The notes under the pieces: generated by a model
What the model was told of the DNA's origin: nothing
The model's database searches: none
The model's input: only the letters and a program-made list of their open reading frames with translations
In this document: one piece after another, positions 7,753-15,511 of the stretch
Position numbering within the stretch: position 1 is the stretch's first letter
Layout of the letters: the number at the start of each line of letters is the position of its first letter
Program-made: the position numbers and the translations under genes
Source: Pseudobacillus lumedeiriae
GTDB lineage: Bacteria > Bacillota > Bacilli > Bacillales > Domibacillaceae
Length of the DNA: 64,000 nucleotides
Reading direction: 5' to 3'
Assembly: GCF_044891285.1 (NCBI RefSeq)
Contig: NZ_JAUIYO010000009.1
Coordinates: 32,515-96,514 of the forward strand

Positions 7753-8246
7753 GTGTACCCCTCCATTACATAATATATAACCTTGATGTTCGCGAGAACT
7801 TTTCTAATAAAATTCACATAACACTTTTCATACGAAACTTTAAATATTAGTAATATAACTAAATATTAAAATTCCGATAGCTAGTTTGTCAATAATAATT
7901 TCTGAAAATTCATATTTGAAATTTTCGTTCTTATATTCTTTCCATTCAGTTTTGTTACCGTTTCCATTTTTCATAGCTTTCAAAAAAAGATATCGAATTA
8001 TTTTACTGAAATATTAGAATTTTAGATTTACACATGGAGAAGGGTATGGTATTTTGATTTCAAGATTTATAAGCGCTTTCATTCATGTCGTTTTTAAATC
8101 GTTTGTCTGTTTTTCTGTTATAAACTAACAAAAACCAAAGGAGGAATGCCGCTTTACTCTCATTTATTTTACTCAAATACAGTAGCAGAGAATCACAGCA
8201 AGATCCATTTCATTATATATCTTCTATGGAGAAAGGGGTTATTTAA
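7753..8246. other. Divergent promoter region between paaK and the symporter operon
   Basis: About 490 AT-rich bases without a credible gene. It must hold promoters in both directions. Visible are a cre-like site (8068-8081), a repeat of the 13-mer found before paaA (7912-7924), an inverted repeat GAAAATT-N9-AATTTTC around it, and an unused GGAGG at 8140-8144. No riboswitch-like fold is evident. Confidence 0.6.
8068..8081 (-). promoter_or_regulatory. cre-like site upstream of the DUF485/symporter operon
   Basis: The minus strand reads TGAAAGCGCTTATA, one mismatch from the CcpA consensus TGWAANCGNTNWCA. It is about 165 bases upstream of the DUF485 start and could act on either divergent unit. 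Together with the site before paaA it suggests carbon-catabolite control of the whole phenylacetate island. Confidence 0.45.
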
Positions 8247-8603
8247 ATGGGTGCTTTACCTCAAAAAGATCATATGTCTTCAGCAGCCCTTCCAAACAAG
8301 CCAGACTATACACAATTAGTACAACAAGCCGACTTTCAAAAGCTCATAAAGAAAAAGAAATCATTTATTGTTCCGATGACGATCTTCTTCCTTGTGTTTT
8401 ACTTTATGCTGCCAATCTTGGCTGCTTATACAGATATTTTGAAAGCGGATGCATTCGCTGGACTTACGTGGGCCTGGGTGTACGCGCTGGCACAATTTAT
8501 CGTCGTTTGGATTGCTGGAATCGTTTATATTAAAAAAGCACAAGGCTATGATGCTCTAGCCGCATCAATTTTAACCGAAAACAAGGAGGAATTAGATGTA
8601 TGA
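8247..8603 (+). CDS. DUF485 membrane protein, symporter partner
   Basis: A 118-residue protein with two predicted membrane helices (about residues 43-63 and 77-97), of the DUF485/YjcH family. These proteins are regularly encoded directly before solute:sodium symporters of the ActP type, as here: its TGA overlaps the symporter ATG (ATGA). The start has a GAAAGGGG site. The exact role is unknown; a chaperone or accessory-subunit function for the transporter is usually assumed. Confidence 0.88.
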   Translation: MGALPQKDHMSSAALPNKPDYTQLVQQADFQKLIKKKKSFIVPMTIFFLVFYFMLPILAAYTDILKADAFAGLTWAWVYALAQFIVVWIAGIVYIKKAQGYDALAASILTENKEELDV

Positions 8604-10150
8604 GCATACTATCATTAGCTTTATTTCTAGGAATCATCTTCTTGACCCTCGGCATCACCTATCTTTCGTCTAAAAAAACAAAAAGTGCAAGTGACTTCTA
8701 TACAGCTGGTGGCGGATTAACCGCGTGGCAAAATGGACTAGCTGTCGCCGGTGACTTTATGTCTGCCGCTTCCTTCCTTGGCATTACAGGCGCGATTGCT
8801 TTAGTCGGTTTTGATGGATTTTACATGAGTATCGGCAACCTTGTCGCCTTCTTATTCTTACTATTTCTCGTGTCAGAGCCATTGCGTAATTTAGGGAAAT
8901 ATACGCTTGCTGATATGATTACAGCCCGATTTAATTCAAAGAAAGTGCGGGGAATGGCAGCAATCAACACGCTTGTCATTTCGATCTTTTACATGATTGC
9001 CCAGCTTGTCGGAGCAGGAGGATTAATTAAGCTTCTTCTCGGCATCGATTATTGGCTGTCGGTTCTTATTGTTGGCATTCTCATGACGATCTACGTTATT
9101 TTCGGAGGCATGACGGCTACGAGCTGGGTACAAATCACGAAAGCCGTGCTGCTTCTTGGCGGATCATTTATTTTAACGTTTATTGTTTTTGCTAAATTTA
9201 ATTTCAGCGTCACTTATATGTTCGAACATGTGAAAACAGTGACTCCGCTTGGCGATATGTTCCTTCATCCAGGAAATAAGTACACAGATGCGCTTGATAT
9301 GATTTCATTCAATATGTCACTCGTTCTTGGAGCTGCCGGACTGCCGCATTTGCTTGTCCGTTTCTTCACAGTAAAGGATGCAGCAACTGCCCGGAAATCT
9401 GTCGTATATTCCACTTGGTTTATCGGTGCCTTTTTCATTATGACGATTTTCCTCGGTTTCGGCGCAGCTGCATTTGTCGGCTTTGAGAACATTGTCGCAG
9501 CAAACCCGGCTGGCAATATGGCCGCACCGTTGCTTGCTCAAATAGCTGGCGGCGAGTTTTTATTCGCTTTCGTTTCTGCCGTCGCTTTTGCAACGATTCT
9601 CGCTGTTGTTTCAGGGCTCGTATTAACATCCGCTTCTGCTTTTGCCCATGATATTTACGGCCAAATTATTAAAGGCGGCAACATGACAGAAAAAGAGCAA
9701 GTGCTTGTAGCCCGCGTTGCTTCGATCGCCGTTGCTGTCGTTTCGATCTTGCTGGCCATTTTTGCGCAAACGTTAAATGTCGCTTTCTTGTCTGTTCTCG
9801 CACTCGGTATTGCAGCAAGTGCAAACTTACCGGTTATTCTATGTACGATTTATTGGAAGCGCTTTAACGCCGCAGGTGCAATTACTGGTATGTTATTCGG
9901 CCTCGTGAGCTCTGTCGTTCTCGTTCTTTTGAGCCCGAACGTATGGAATCCTGTACCGGGAGCAGCTATCTTTACGGGTGATCCTATTTTCACTATGGCT
10001 AATCCAACGATCTTCACGGTTCCACTCGGCTTCCTTGGCGCTTATTTAGGAACGATTCTGTCCCGTGAAAAAGCCAATGAAGACATGTTCGCAGAAGTGC
10101 TGTTTAAGTCTAACACAGGCCATGGCATCAGCTCAGCACAAGACCATTAA
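8600..10150 (+). CDS. Solute:sodium symporter (ActP/YwcA-like), likely phenylacetate or acetate uptake
   Basis: A 516-residue protein with 12-13 hydrophobic segments of the SSS family. The signature stretch SASDFYTAGGGLTAWQNGLAVAGDFMSAASFLG near the N-terminus is typical of the acetate permease subgroup. Its partners are DUF485 upstream (4-base overlap) and a paaI thioesterase 6-15 bp downstream, and it diverges from paaK. In Pseudomonas a homologous symporter is the phenylacetate permease, so phenylacetate is the favoured substrate; acetate or another short monocarboxylate is possible. Confidence 0.85.
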   Translation: MSILSLALFLGIIFLTLGITYLSSKKTKSASDFYTAGGGLTAWQNGLAVAGDFMSAASFLGITGAIALVGFDGFYMSIGNLVAFLFLLFLVSEPLRNLGKYTLADMITARFNSKKVRGMAAINTLVISIFYMIAQLVGAGGLIKLLLGIDYWLSVLIVGILMTIYVIFGGMTATSWVQITKAVLLLGGSFILTFIVFAKFNFSVTYMFEHVKTVTPLGDMFLHPGNKYTDALDMISFNMSLVLGAAGLPHLLVRFFTVKDAATARKSVVYSTWFIGAFFIMTIFLGFGAAAFVGFENIVAANPAGNMAAPLLAQIAGGEFLFAFVSAVAFATILAVVSGLVLTSASAFAHDIYGQIIKGGNMTEKEQVLVARVASIAVAVVSILLAIFAQTLNVAFLSVLALGIAASANLPVILCTIYWKRFNAAGAITGMLFGLVSSVVLVLLSPNVWNPVPGAAIFTGDPIFTMANPTIFTVPLGFLGAYLGTILSREKANEDMFAEVLFKSNTGHGISSAQDH

Positions 10151-10165
10151 GGAAAGGTGATTGAA

Positions 10166-10618
10166 TTGACGAAACAAATAGACGAACTCGAAGTCCACGA
10201 TACACACTACGAACAAATCTTTGAAACACTGAAACAAGAGCCCTATGCGAATCATTTGGGCATCCAGTTAACAAAGCTTGGTAAAGGAACGGCTTCTGCT
10301 GAGCTCCAAATCGAAGACCACATGTTAAATGCCCACGGAACTGTGCACGGCGCCGTCATGTTCGCTATCGCTGATTACGTATTCGCAGCAGCGAGCAACT
10401 CTTACGGCAAAACATCCGTCGGCTTATCCACAAACATGAACTTTATGGCCCCCGGCCGTAAAGGAGCTCTTCTAACGGCGTCCGCAGCGGAAGAAAAGAA
10501 AACCCGGCGAATCGCCTGGTACCGGATCACCGTTGAAAGCGAAGGAAACCTCTTAGCAACGATGGAAGCCACCGTATATCGCAAAGACCAATATTTCGTC
10601 CCAGTTGACGAATCATAA
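10166..10618 (+). CDS. paaI: PaaI-type hotdog thioesterase
   Basis: A 150-residue hotdog-fold acyl-CoA thioesterase. The HGTVHGAVMFAIADYVFAAAS stretch carries the family motif with its catalytic Asp on the central helix. PaaI hydrolyses hydroxyphenylacetyl-CoA and related CoA esters and frees CoA when pathway intermediates stall. The ribosome site GGAAAGGTGA favours the TTG at 10166 over a GTG at 10157 that lies within it. It is the last gene of the DUF485-symporter unit and is followed by a strong terminator. Confidence 0.85.
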   Translation: MTKQIDELEVHDTHYEQIFETLKQEPYANHLGIQLTKLGKGTASAELQIEDHMLNAHGTVHGAVMFAIADYVFAAASNSYGKTSVGLSTNMNFMAPGRKGALLTASAAEEKKTRRIAWYRITVESEGNLLATMEATVYRKDQYFVPVDES

Positions 10619-10621
10619 AAT

Positions 10622-10670
10622 AAAGAGAGGATGTCCCAAAGGTATAACTTTTAGGGACACCCTCTCTTTT
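10622..10670 (+). terminator. Terminator of the symporter-paaI unit, also head of a composite repeat
   Basis: A hairpin pairing AAGAGAGG-TGTCCC with GGGAC-CCTCTCTT around an AAAGGTATAACTTTT core, followed by T residues. The same hairpin core occurs after the efflux adaptor (48541) and after serA (52678), each time followed by the same spacer and GC-rich palindrome, so it is part of a repeat family as well as a terminator. Confidence 0.8.
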
Positions 10671-10690
10671 GTATGGTTCTTTACACTTGT

Positions 10691-10757
10691 CTGTTGATTT
10701 CTGTTTCAGGCGCTTCGCTTTCCCCGCAGGAACCTTCGCACCTTCCACTCCAATCAA
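10691..10757. repeat. GC-rich intergenic palindromic repeat, short copy
   Basis: Starts with CTGTTGATTTCTG and ends with CCACTCCAATCAA; between them are the GGCGCTTCGCTTTCC and CCGCAGGA segments shared with the longer copy at 10906-11040. It is joined to the hairpin at 10622 by the spacer TATGGTTCTTTACACTTGT, found identically at 48592. Confidence 0.75.
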
Positions 10758-10795
10758 ATCAGTGAAAAATAATCATTTGAATTTTGTCAAAAAAC

Positions 10796-10885
10796 AAAAA
10801 AAAGACTGACCCTAAAAAGTCGTTTTTAACGACCCAGGCTATAGACAAACTCGATGAAAATCGAGATTTGCCTGCAGTCTTTTTT
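10796..10885. repeat. Multi-branched hairpin element
   Basis: Outer arms AAAAAGACTG and CAGTCTTTTT enclose two inner hairpins, GTCGTTTTTAACGAC (about 10819-10833) and AACTCGATGAAAATCGAG (about 10849-10866). The result is a three-armed fold ending in U residues on both strands. A single-hairpin relative containing AAGTCGTTAAGAACGACTT lies at 52385-52436. Confidence 0.6.
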
Positions 10886-10905
10886 ATTTTGCTTGTGGAT
10901 GAGGG

Positions 10906-11040
10906 CTGTTGATTTCTATTCCAGGCACTTCGCTTTCCGCGGGGCGGGCGGTGAGCCTCCTCGTCGCGAACGCTCCTGCGGGGTCTCACCTATCCCGCTA
11001 ATCCCGCAGGAGTCTTCGTGCCTTCCATTCCAATCAACAG
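10906..11040. repeat. GC-rich intergenic palindromic repeat, full-length copy
   Basis: About 135 bp bounded by CTGTTGATTTC and AATCAACAG. Inside are CACTTCGCTTTCCGCGGGGC, GGTGAGCCTCCTCGTCGC, GCTCCTGCGGGGTCTCACC and CCGCAGGAGTCTTCGTGCC, forming nested stems. An inverted copy with the same modules lies at 52521-52660. Similar elements are common between genes of Bacillaceae; no protein is encoded. Confidence 0.8.
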
Positions 11041-11109
11041 GGTTTACAAAGTTAGGGTAGCCGTACAATAATGACTGTTTTAAAATAAATAGATAAAATG
11101 CTTGAGGGG

Positions 11110-11437
11110 ATGAAGATGCTTCCGAAAAATAATCCAATCCAACGGGACCAATTAGAAATGATCGCTCTAGACCAGCTTGTACCAGAGAATCATCTGGTTC
11201 GTAAAATGGAGGCAACCATTGATTTCTCTTTTATTTATGACTTAGTGGAAGAATTGTACTAGGAAGTAGGCCGCCCAAGCATTGATCCTGTTACTTTAAT
11301 TAAACTGACATTCATCCAATATACATTTGGCATCTGCTCTATGCGGAAGACGATTGAAGAAGTGGAAACGAATATGGCTTATCGCTGGTTTCTCGGTTAT
11401 AGGTTCCATGATAAAGTGCCGCATTTCTCCACCTTCG
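11110..11437 (+). pseudogene. IS1182-type transposase remnant
   Basis: Translation from the ATG at 11110 or 11116 gives the N-terminus of an IS1182-family DDE transposase: LPKNNPIQRDQLE, then IALDQLVPENHLVRKME, then GRPSIDPVTLIKL and NMAYRWFLGY. A TAG at 11260-11262 interrupts the frame about 50 codons in, just before EVGRPSIDP. After HFSTFG the similarity ends abruptly where a tandem repeat begins. At least three quarters of the usual protein, including the catalytic residues, are missing, so it is dead. A GAGGGG ribosome site survives. Confidence 0.85.
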
Positions 11438-11662
11438 GCTCGAGGTCACAAGCCATTCCGCCCAGAAGGTGAAAGAACAACCTTCTAGACGGCTTGTCTT
11501 GTGCTTGTCGCCGATAAGCAGGCGCTCTGCGCTTTTCTTTGTCCAGCTCCGAGCGCCATCGGCTCGAGGTCACAAGTCATTCCGCCTAGAAGGTGAAAGA
11601 ACAACCTTCTAGACGGCTTGTCTTGTGCTTGTCGCCGATAAGCAGGCGCTCTGCGCTTTTCT
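11436..11662. repeat. Tandem 124-bp repeat, about 1.8 copies
   Basis: Unit one begins CGGCTCGAGGTCACAAGCC at 11436 and unit two begins at 11560, with only three differences over the shared 103 bases. Each unit has an AGAAGGT-N9-ACCTTCT hairpin nested within arms resembling CACAAG...CTTGTG. The linker TGTCCAGCTCCGAGCGCCAT is of the kind that begins a common Bacillaceae intergenic repeat. The array abuts the luxS stop codon (three bases away) and the broken transposase. Confidence 0.85.
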
Positions 11663-11664
11663 AC

Positions 11665-12132
11665 TTAAAATACTTCTGTCCACTCTTGGCGTTTTGACAG
11701 CATATAACGGGCCAGTTCTTTCGCTCCTTCAAGACTGTGGCTCGCTGCCCATCCGCACTGCACTTCATTGCAGGCTGGCACTTCTGTTGCTTCTAGTACG
11801 TCTTTCAGTGTTGCTTCGATAATTCGTAAAATATCATCGTAGTCTTCATGATTAATGACAGATAGATAGTAGCCAGTCTGGCATCCCATCGGGCTAATGT
11901 CTACAATTTTATCAGAATGATTGCGGCTAAACTCCGCCATCATATGCTCAAGGGAATGAATCGCAGGCATGTCCATATGCTCTTTATTTGGCTGAGAAAA
12001 ACGCAGGTCGTATTTGAAGATCTTATCACCATTCAATCCTTCTTTCGTACCAGCAAGCCGAATATAGGGCGCCTTTACTTTCGTATGATCCAAATTAAAA
12101 CTTTCCACGTTCATTTGCTGCTTTTCAGTCAT
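11665..12132 (-). CDS. luxS: LuxS, S-ribosylhomocysteine lyase
   Basis: A 155-residue LuxS that cleaves S-ribosylhomocysteine to homocysteine and the AI-2 precursor in the activated-methyl cycle. The metal ligands are visible: His59 and His63 in HSLEH, and Cys126 in CNEVQCGW. Cys84 is in the MGCQTGYY motif. Length matches the family. A single gene with its own AAAGGAG site and a likely -10 element (TATACT near 12215). The tandem repeat array lies directly downstream, so its terminator may be formed by that repeat. Confidence 0.96.
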   Translation of the reverse strand: MTEKQQMNVESFNLDHTKVKAPYIRLAGTKEGLNGDKIFKYDLRFSQPNKEHMDMPAIHSLEHMMAEFSRNHSDKIVDISPMGCQTGYYLSVINHEDYDDILRIIEATLKDVLEATEVPACNEVQCGWAASHSLEGAKELARYMLSKRQEWTEVF

Positions 12133-12248
12133 GACAATCGCTCCTTTATGAAAAACTAACTTCTATTTGGGTTAAGATGAAAATATCTAAGATGGATTTT
12201 TTCTATATTCTTCTATTAGTATATCATAGTTATCCGGTCCCTTTTAGA

Positions 12249-12806
12249 CTATTTCATGGCGGATAAAGCGGTTTGTTTCCAGCCGTCTTCTTCTTTATTT
12301 AATTTCATTACTTGACGCGTTGTTTCTTCTATTTCTTTTCCTGTCTGCAAATCCTTCGTTATGGACTTCATGACAATAAACATATACGCTTCTTTTTTCT
12401 CTTCATCGTATTTAATAATAACGGTATGCTGCGGCTCCATTTTCGCTTCAAAGGTGTCAAACACTTTTTTTACATATAACCGCTCTTCTTCATAATTACG
12501 TTCTGTATGTTTGGATATGGTGCTCATATAGGCATCGAGGTCCTTTGCATTAAATGCATCGACATGCCGGGCGAGCGTCTTCATTAATGCCTCTTTCTCT
12601 TCCGGAGGAAGATTCTTCGCTTCTTCAATAGGCTGAGTGACGCGATTCTCCCCTGTCTCTTTGGATCCATCCACTGCCGGCTTCGTTTCGCTTGTTGTTT
12701 GTGGTGCCTCCGCTTTCTCTTTCGTCTCTTCCTTATCGCTGCAGCCGGCGATCAAAAGTCCCGCCAGCAAAACAAGTCCCATTGCTTGTCTTTTCAACCG
12801 CTTCAC
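12249..12806 (-). CDS. Predicted lipoprotein of unknown function
   Basis: A 185-residue protein with a type II signal peptide: basic MKRLKRQ, a hydrophobic stretch and the lipobox LIAGC (Cys at about residue 22). A disordered Glu/Lys/Thr-rich linker of about 50 residues follows, then a domain starting ARHVDAFNAKDLDAYMSTI, which looks like an NTF2/SnoaL-type cone fold. It should be anchored outside the membrane. No family name is recognised with confidence. It stands alone between luxS and degU. Confidence 0.8.
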   Translation of the reverse strand: MKRLKRQAMGLVLLAGLLIAGCSDKEETKEKAEAPQTTSETKPAVDGSKETGENRVTQPIEEAKNLPPEEKEALMKTLARHVDAFNAKDLDAYMSTISKHTERNYEEERLYVKKVFDTFEAKMEPQHTVIIKYDEEKKEAYMFIVMKSITKDLQTGKEIEETTRQVMKLNKEEDGWKQTALSAMK

Positions 12807-13014
12807 GTCCTTTCTGCCTTATTGTATGTCAAAATCCCTTCTATTCTCAACTATGCCGTTCGTTAACAAACATCATCAACTTGCAGGCGACTTCCCGTCA
12901 AATATCGTCGGTTCCTTTTCATTTGCGGGCGCTTTCGGCCATTTACGGGTGGAAAAGGGAAACTTTCGGTCGGACATAGGCACATTACAGGCAAATCAGC
13001 TCCACTCCGCAAAA

Positions 13015-13039
13015 AGCGGCAGGTACGAAACCTGCCGCT
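13015..13039 (-). terminator. degU terminator
   Basis: A perfect 10-bp stem AGCGGCAGGT/ACCTGCCGCT with a 5-base loop directly after the degU stop codon, flanked by a T-run on the minus strand. It ends the degS-degU transcript. Confidence 0.85.
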
Positions 13040-13045
13040 AAAAAA

Positions 13046-13726
13046 TTATCGCACTTCCACCCAGCCTTTTTTAATCGCAGTGACGACTGCTTGTGTCCGG
13101 TCGTTCACGTTCATTTTTTGTAAAATATTGCTGACGTGGTTTTTCACTGTTTTTTCACTTATATACAATGCTTCGCCAATCGCACGGTTGCTTTTTCCAT
13201 CTGCAAGCAGCTGAAGTACTTCACATTCACGGCGCGTAAGCAAATGCAGCGGACGGCGCACTTCTGTTTGCTGGAAACCTTTTCCTTTACCTTCATCATT
13301 AGCAAGGCGGCGATAATCAGAAATCAAGTTATGCGTCACGCGCGGATGCAAATAAGAGCCGCCGTCAGACACAACTTTCACTGCTTCGATGAGTGCGTCT
13401 GCATCCATTTCTTTTAATAGATAGCCCATCGCCCCAGATTTCAAGGCATGTGTGACGTAATTTTCATCATCGTGAATGGAAAGGATGATCACTTTCGTAT
13501 CTGGAAACTTTTCTACAAGTCCGCGTGTCGCTTCCACTCCATTCACTTCCGGCATGTTAATATCCATTAACACGACATCAGGATGGTACGTCTCGATCAG
13601 CCCAACAGCTTCTTTGCCGTCATCCCCTTCAGCTAACACTTCAAATGATTCTTCAAATTCTAAAATTCGCTTAACCCCTTCACGGAATAATTGATGATCA
13701 TCAATAATAACGATTTTCGTTGTCAT
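13046..13726 (-). CDS. degU: DegU, two-component response regulator
   Basis: A 226-residue NarL/LuxR-type regulator. The receiver domain (1-120) has the acidic pocket IIDD at 8-10, the phosphorylated Asp55 in LMDINMPE and the conserved Lys in LLKEMD. The C-terminal helix-turn-helix (about 160-226) begins LTRRECEVLQLLADG and contains ISEKTVKNHVSNIL. DegU controls secreted proteases, competence and motility in Bacillus. It follows degS by 27 bp. The two subtilisin-like proteases in this window are plausible targets. Confidence 0.95.
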   Translation of the reverse strand: MTTKIVIIDDHQLFREGVKRILEFEESFEVLAEGDDGKEAVGLIETYHPDVVLMDINMPEVNGVEATRGLVEKFPDTKVIILSIHDDENYVTHALKSGAMGYLLKEMDADALIEAVKVVSDGGSYLHPRVTHNLISDYRRLANDEGKGKGFQQTEVRRPLHLLTRRECEVLQLLADGKSNRAIGEALYISEKTVKNHVSNILQKMNVNDRTQAVVTAIKKGWVEVR

Positions 13727-13753
13727 TGGATTCTTCCTCCCTTAATTCAACCT

Positions 13754-14908
13754 CTACTCTACAATAGGAACGCGGATCACAACGAGCGTTCCTTCATCTG
13801 GCTTTGAGTGAATGGATAGGTCTCCCTCCAGTAATTCAAGGCGTTCCTTCATCCCCATGATGCCAAATGAACTTGTTTTTTTCTCTCTTACATCAAATCC
13901 ACGGCCATTATCTTTAATAACGACTAGTACTTGATGTTCTTTTATTTCTAACTTGACTGCAATTTCGGTTGCTTCTGAATGTTTCAGTGCATTTTGTACG
14001 GATTCCTGAATCAAACGGAATAAGGCAACTTCCAGTTTCGATGGGAGCCGCCTTTCACTCCCCATATTTTTAAAGTGAATCTTCGTTGTTTTTTTCAATG
14101 ATTGAACGTGCTCTTCTATCGTTAGTAAATATTTTTTTAACGTCGGAACAAGACCGAGATCGTCAAGAGCCATTGGGCGCAAGTCATAAATAATCCGACG
14201 GACTTCATACAGAGCCGAGCGAACCATTTGTTTGAGGCTGCGGATTTCTTTGAACGCTTCTTCCACGCCTCTCTCTCTGTACAATCGTTCAATTAAATCA
14301 GACCTGAGCAGTACATTAGCCATCATCTGCGCCGGACCATCATGTATTTCACGAGATAACCGCTTTCGCTCCTCTTCCTGAGCTTCCATAATCTGCAGAC
14401 CAAATTCCTGCTTCAAACAGGCATCTTCTAATGCCTCACCAATTTGCTTCATATCTTGTGTCAAATAATTCAAAACAACGGATACTTGGGAAACGAGGTG
14501 TTCCGCCCGCTCGATCGTAGACTCAACGACAGACAAACGCCGTTCCAAGTCATTTCTTTTGTCAACAAGCTGCTTTTCTTTTTGCCTCGAAACGAGCAGC
14601 TTCATTTGCAGGTCATGAGCCTTTTCATATGTCTCACGAATCGCTTCTTCAGAATATGTATGAAAATTCTTGCTCACTTTCGACAGACGATTTCTTGCCA
14701 GCCTGACTTTGTTTTCTAAATCATCCTGCTCGTCAATTAACGCATGTACTTCAGTACGTACTTGCTCAAGTTCACCGAGTAGGTCTTCATAGTCTTGTCT
14801 GCTTTGTTCAGCAATGGCGAATAATTCTCCCTTGCTTTGATCTACCGTTACAATCATTTTCTTTAAAATTGTATCTAAAAGTGATGTACTCGTGTTTTTA
14901 GCAGCCAT
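13754..14908 (-). CDS. degS: DegS, cytosolic sensor histidine kinase
   Basis: A 384-residue kinase without membrane segments, as in Bacillus DegS. Residues 30-170 form the long coiled-coil sensor region. The HisKA_3 phosphoacceptor is His189 in RLSREIHDGPAQ, and the ATPase domain carries an N box (QESVQNALKHS) and G box (DNGRGFD) near the C-terminus. It phosphorylates DegU. Its gene is divergent from the yvyE-like gene, the same arrangement as in B. subtilis. Confidence 0.95.
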   Translation of the reverse strand: MAAKNTSTSLLDTILKKMIVTVDQSKGELFAIAEQSRQDYEDLLGELEQVRTEVHALIDEQDDLENKVRLARNRLSKVSKNFHTYSEEAIRETYEKAHDLQMKLLVSRQKEKQLVDKRNDLERRLSVVESTIERAEHLVSQVSVVLNYLTQDMKQIGEALEDACLKQEFGLQIMEAQEEERKRLSREIHDGPAQMMANVLLRSDLIERLYRERGVEEAFKEIRSLKQMVRSALYEVRRIIYDLRPMALDDLGLVPTLKKYLLTIEEHVQSLKKTTKIHFKNMGSERRLPSKLEVALFRLIQESVQNALKHSEATEIAVKLEIKEHQVLVVIKDNGRGFDVREKKTSSFGIMGMKERLELLEGDLSIHSKPDEGTLVVIRVPIVE

Positions 14909-15511
14909 CAGGTTATCCCTTCCTCGATATCCCTATTTTACCTTTTTGTGATCTGTATAACTATATGAGGATAGAATCTTACGTAAAATCCCTTCTAAAG
15001 ACCCTTAAAAATAAAAACAGCGCTTTCTCTTTAGGTCATAACGACCTAAGTTTCGTACATTGCCCCGCGCTTTAAGAGATCGTATGTACTATCCCACCTC
15101 AATTCCCCAGCAAACACACAATATTGAGGATGCACTCATTATATCACGACTAAATTTCCCATACATTAAAGTTTAATTACTATTGCGTTAAAAAGATTTC
15201 TTTATGTGCACAAAGGACTATATCGCTTATTGACAATGCCTGCTTTCTTCATTGTCCGCCTGCCTGCGGCGCTCCTCAGCAAGTTTCGCACCTCGAAAGG
15301 CAAACGTTTTCAATCAGACTGGGAGTATTTAATTAGACTTTGTCTGCCTTCTCGCTTTGCTCTTCCTTTGTTTTTGTATATCATAAGAATGATTAGTACC
15401 CAATTTCACGCGAATTAAACCTATTATTTCAGATTTTAGTCATATCCAGGCTAGGTGAAACCACCTGTCCACAGTCTGTAATGTTTAAATTATTTATTGG
15501 AGGAATCAATC
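14909..15511. other. Divergent region between degS and the yvyE-like gene
   Basis: About 600 bases with no credible gene. In front of degS (minus strand) lies a hairpin TTAGGTC/GACCTAA at 15031-15049 followed by AGAAAGCGCTGTTTTTATTTTT, which looks like a terminator or attenuator in the degS leader. A small open frame at 15206-15418 has no ribosome site and is not accepted. Confidence 0.5.
15031..15049 (-). promoter_or_regulatory. Attenuator-like hairpin upstream of degS
   Basis: Seven base pairs around a 5-base loop, followed on the minus strand by a U-rich tail 12 bases later, about 120 bases before the degS start. It may end a short leader transcript. No known riboswitch consensus is recognised. 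Confidence 0.4.

Noticed and set aside
10916..11215. 99-codon minus-strand frame
   Set aside because: It spans the GC-rich palindrome and the antisense strand of the dead transposase.
15206..15418. 70-codon plus-strand frame between degS and yvyE
   Set aside because: No ribosome site before the ATG, odd composition and no recognisable motif; the region is more likely untranslated leader.
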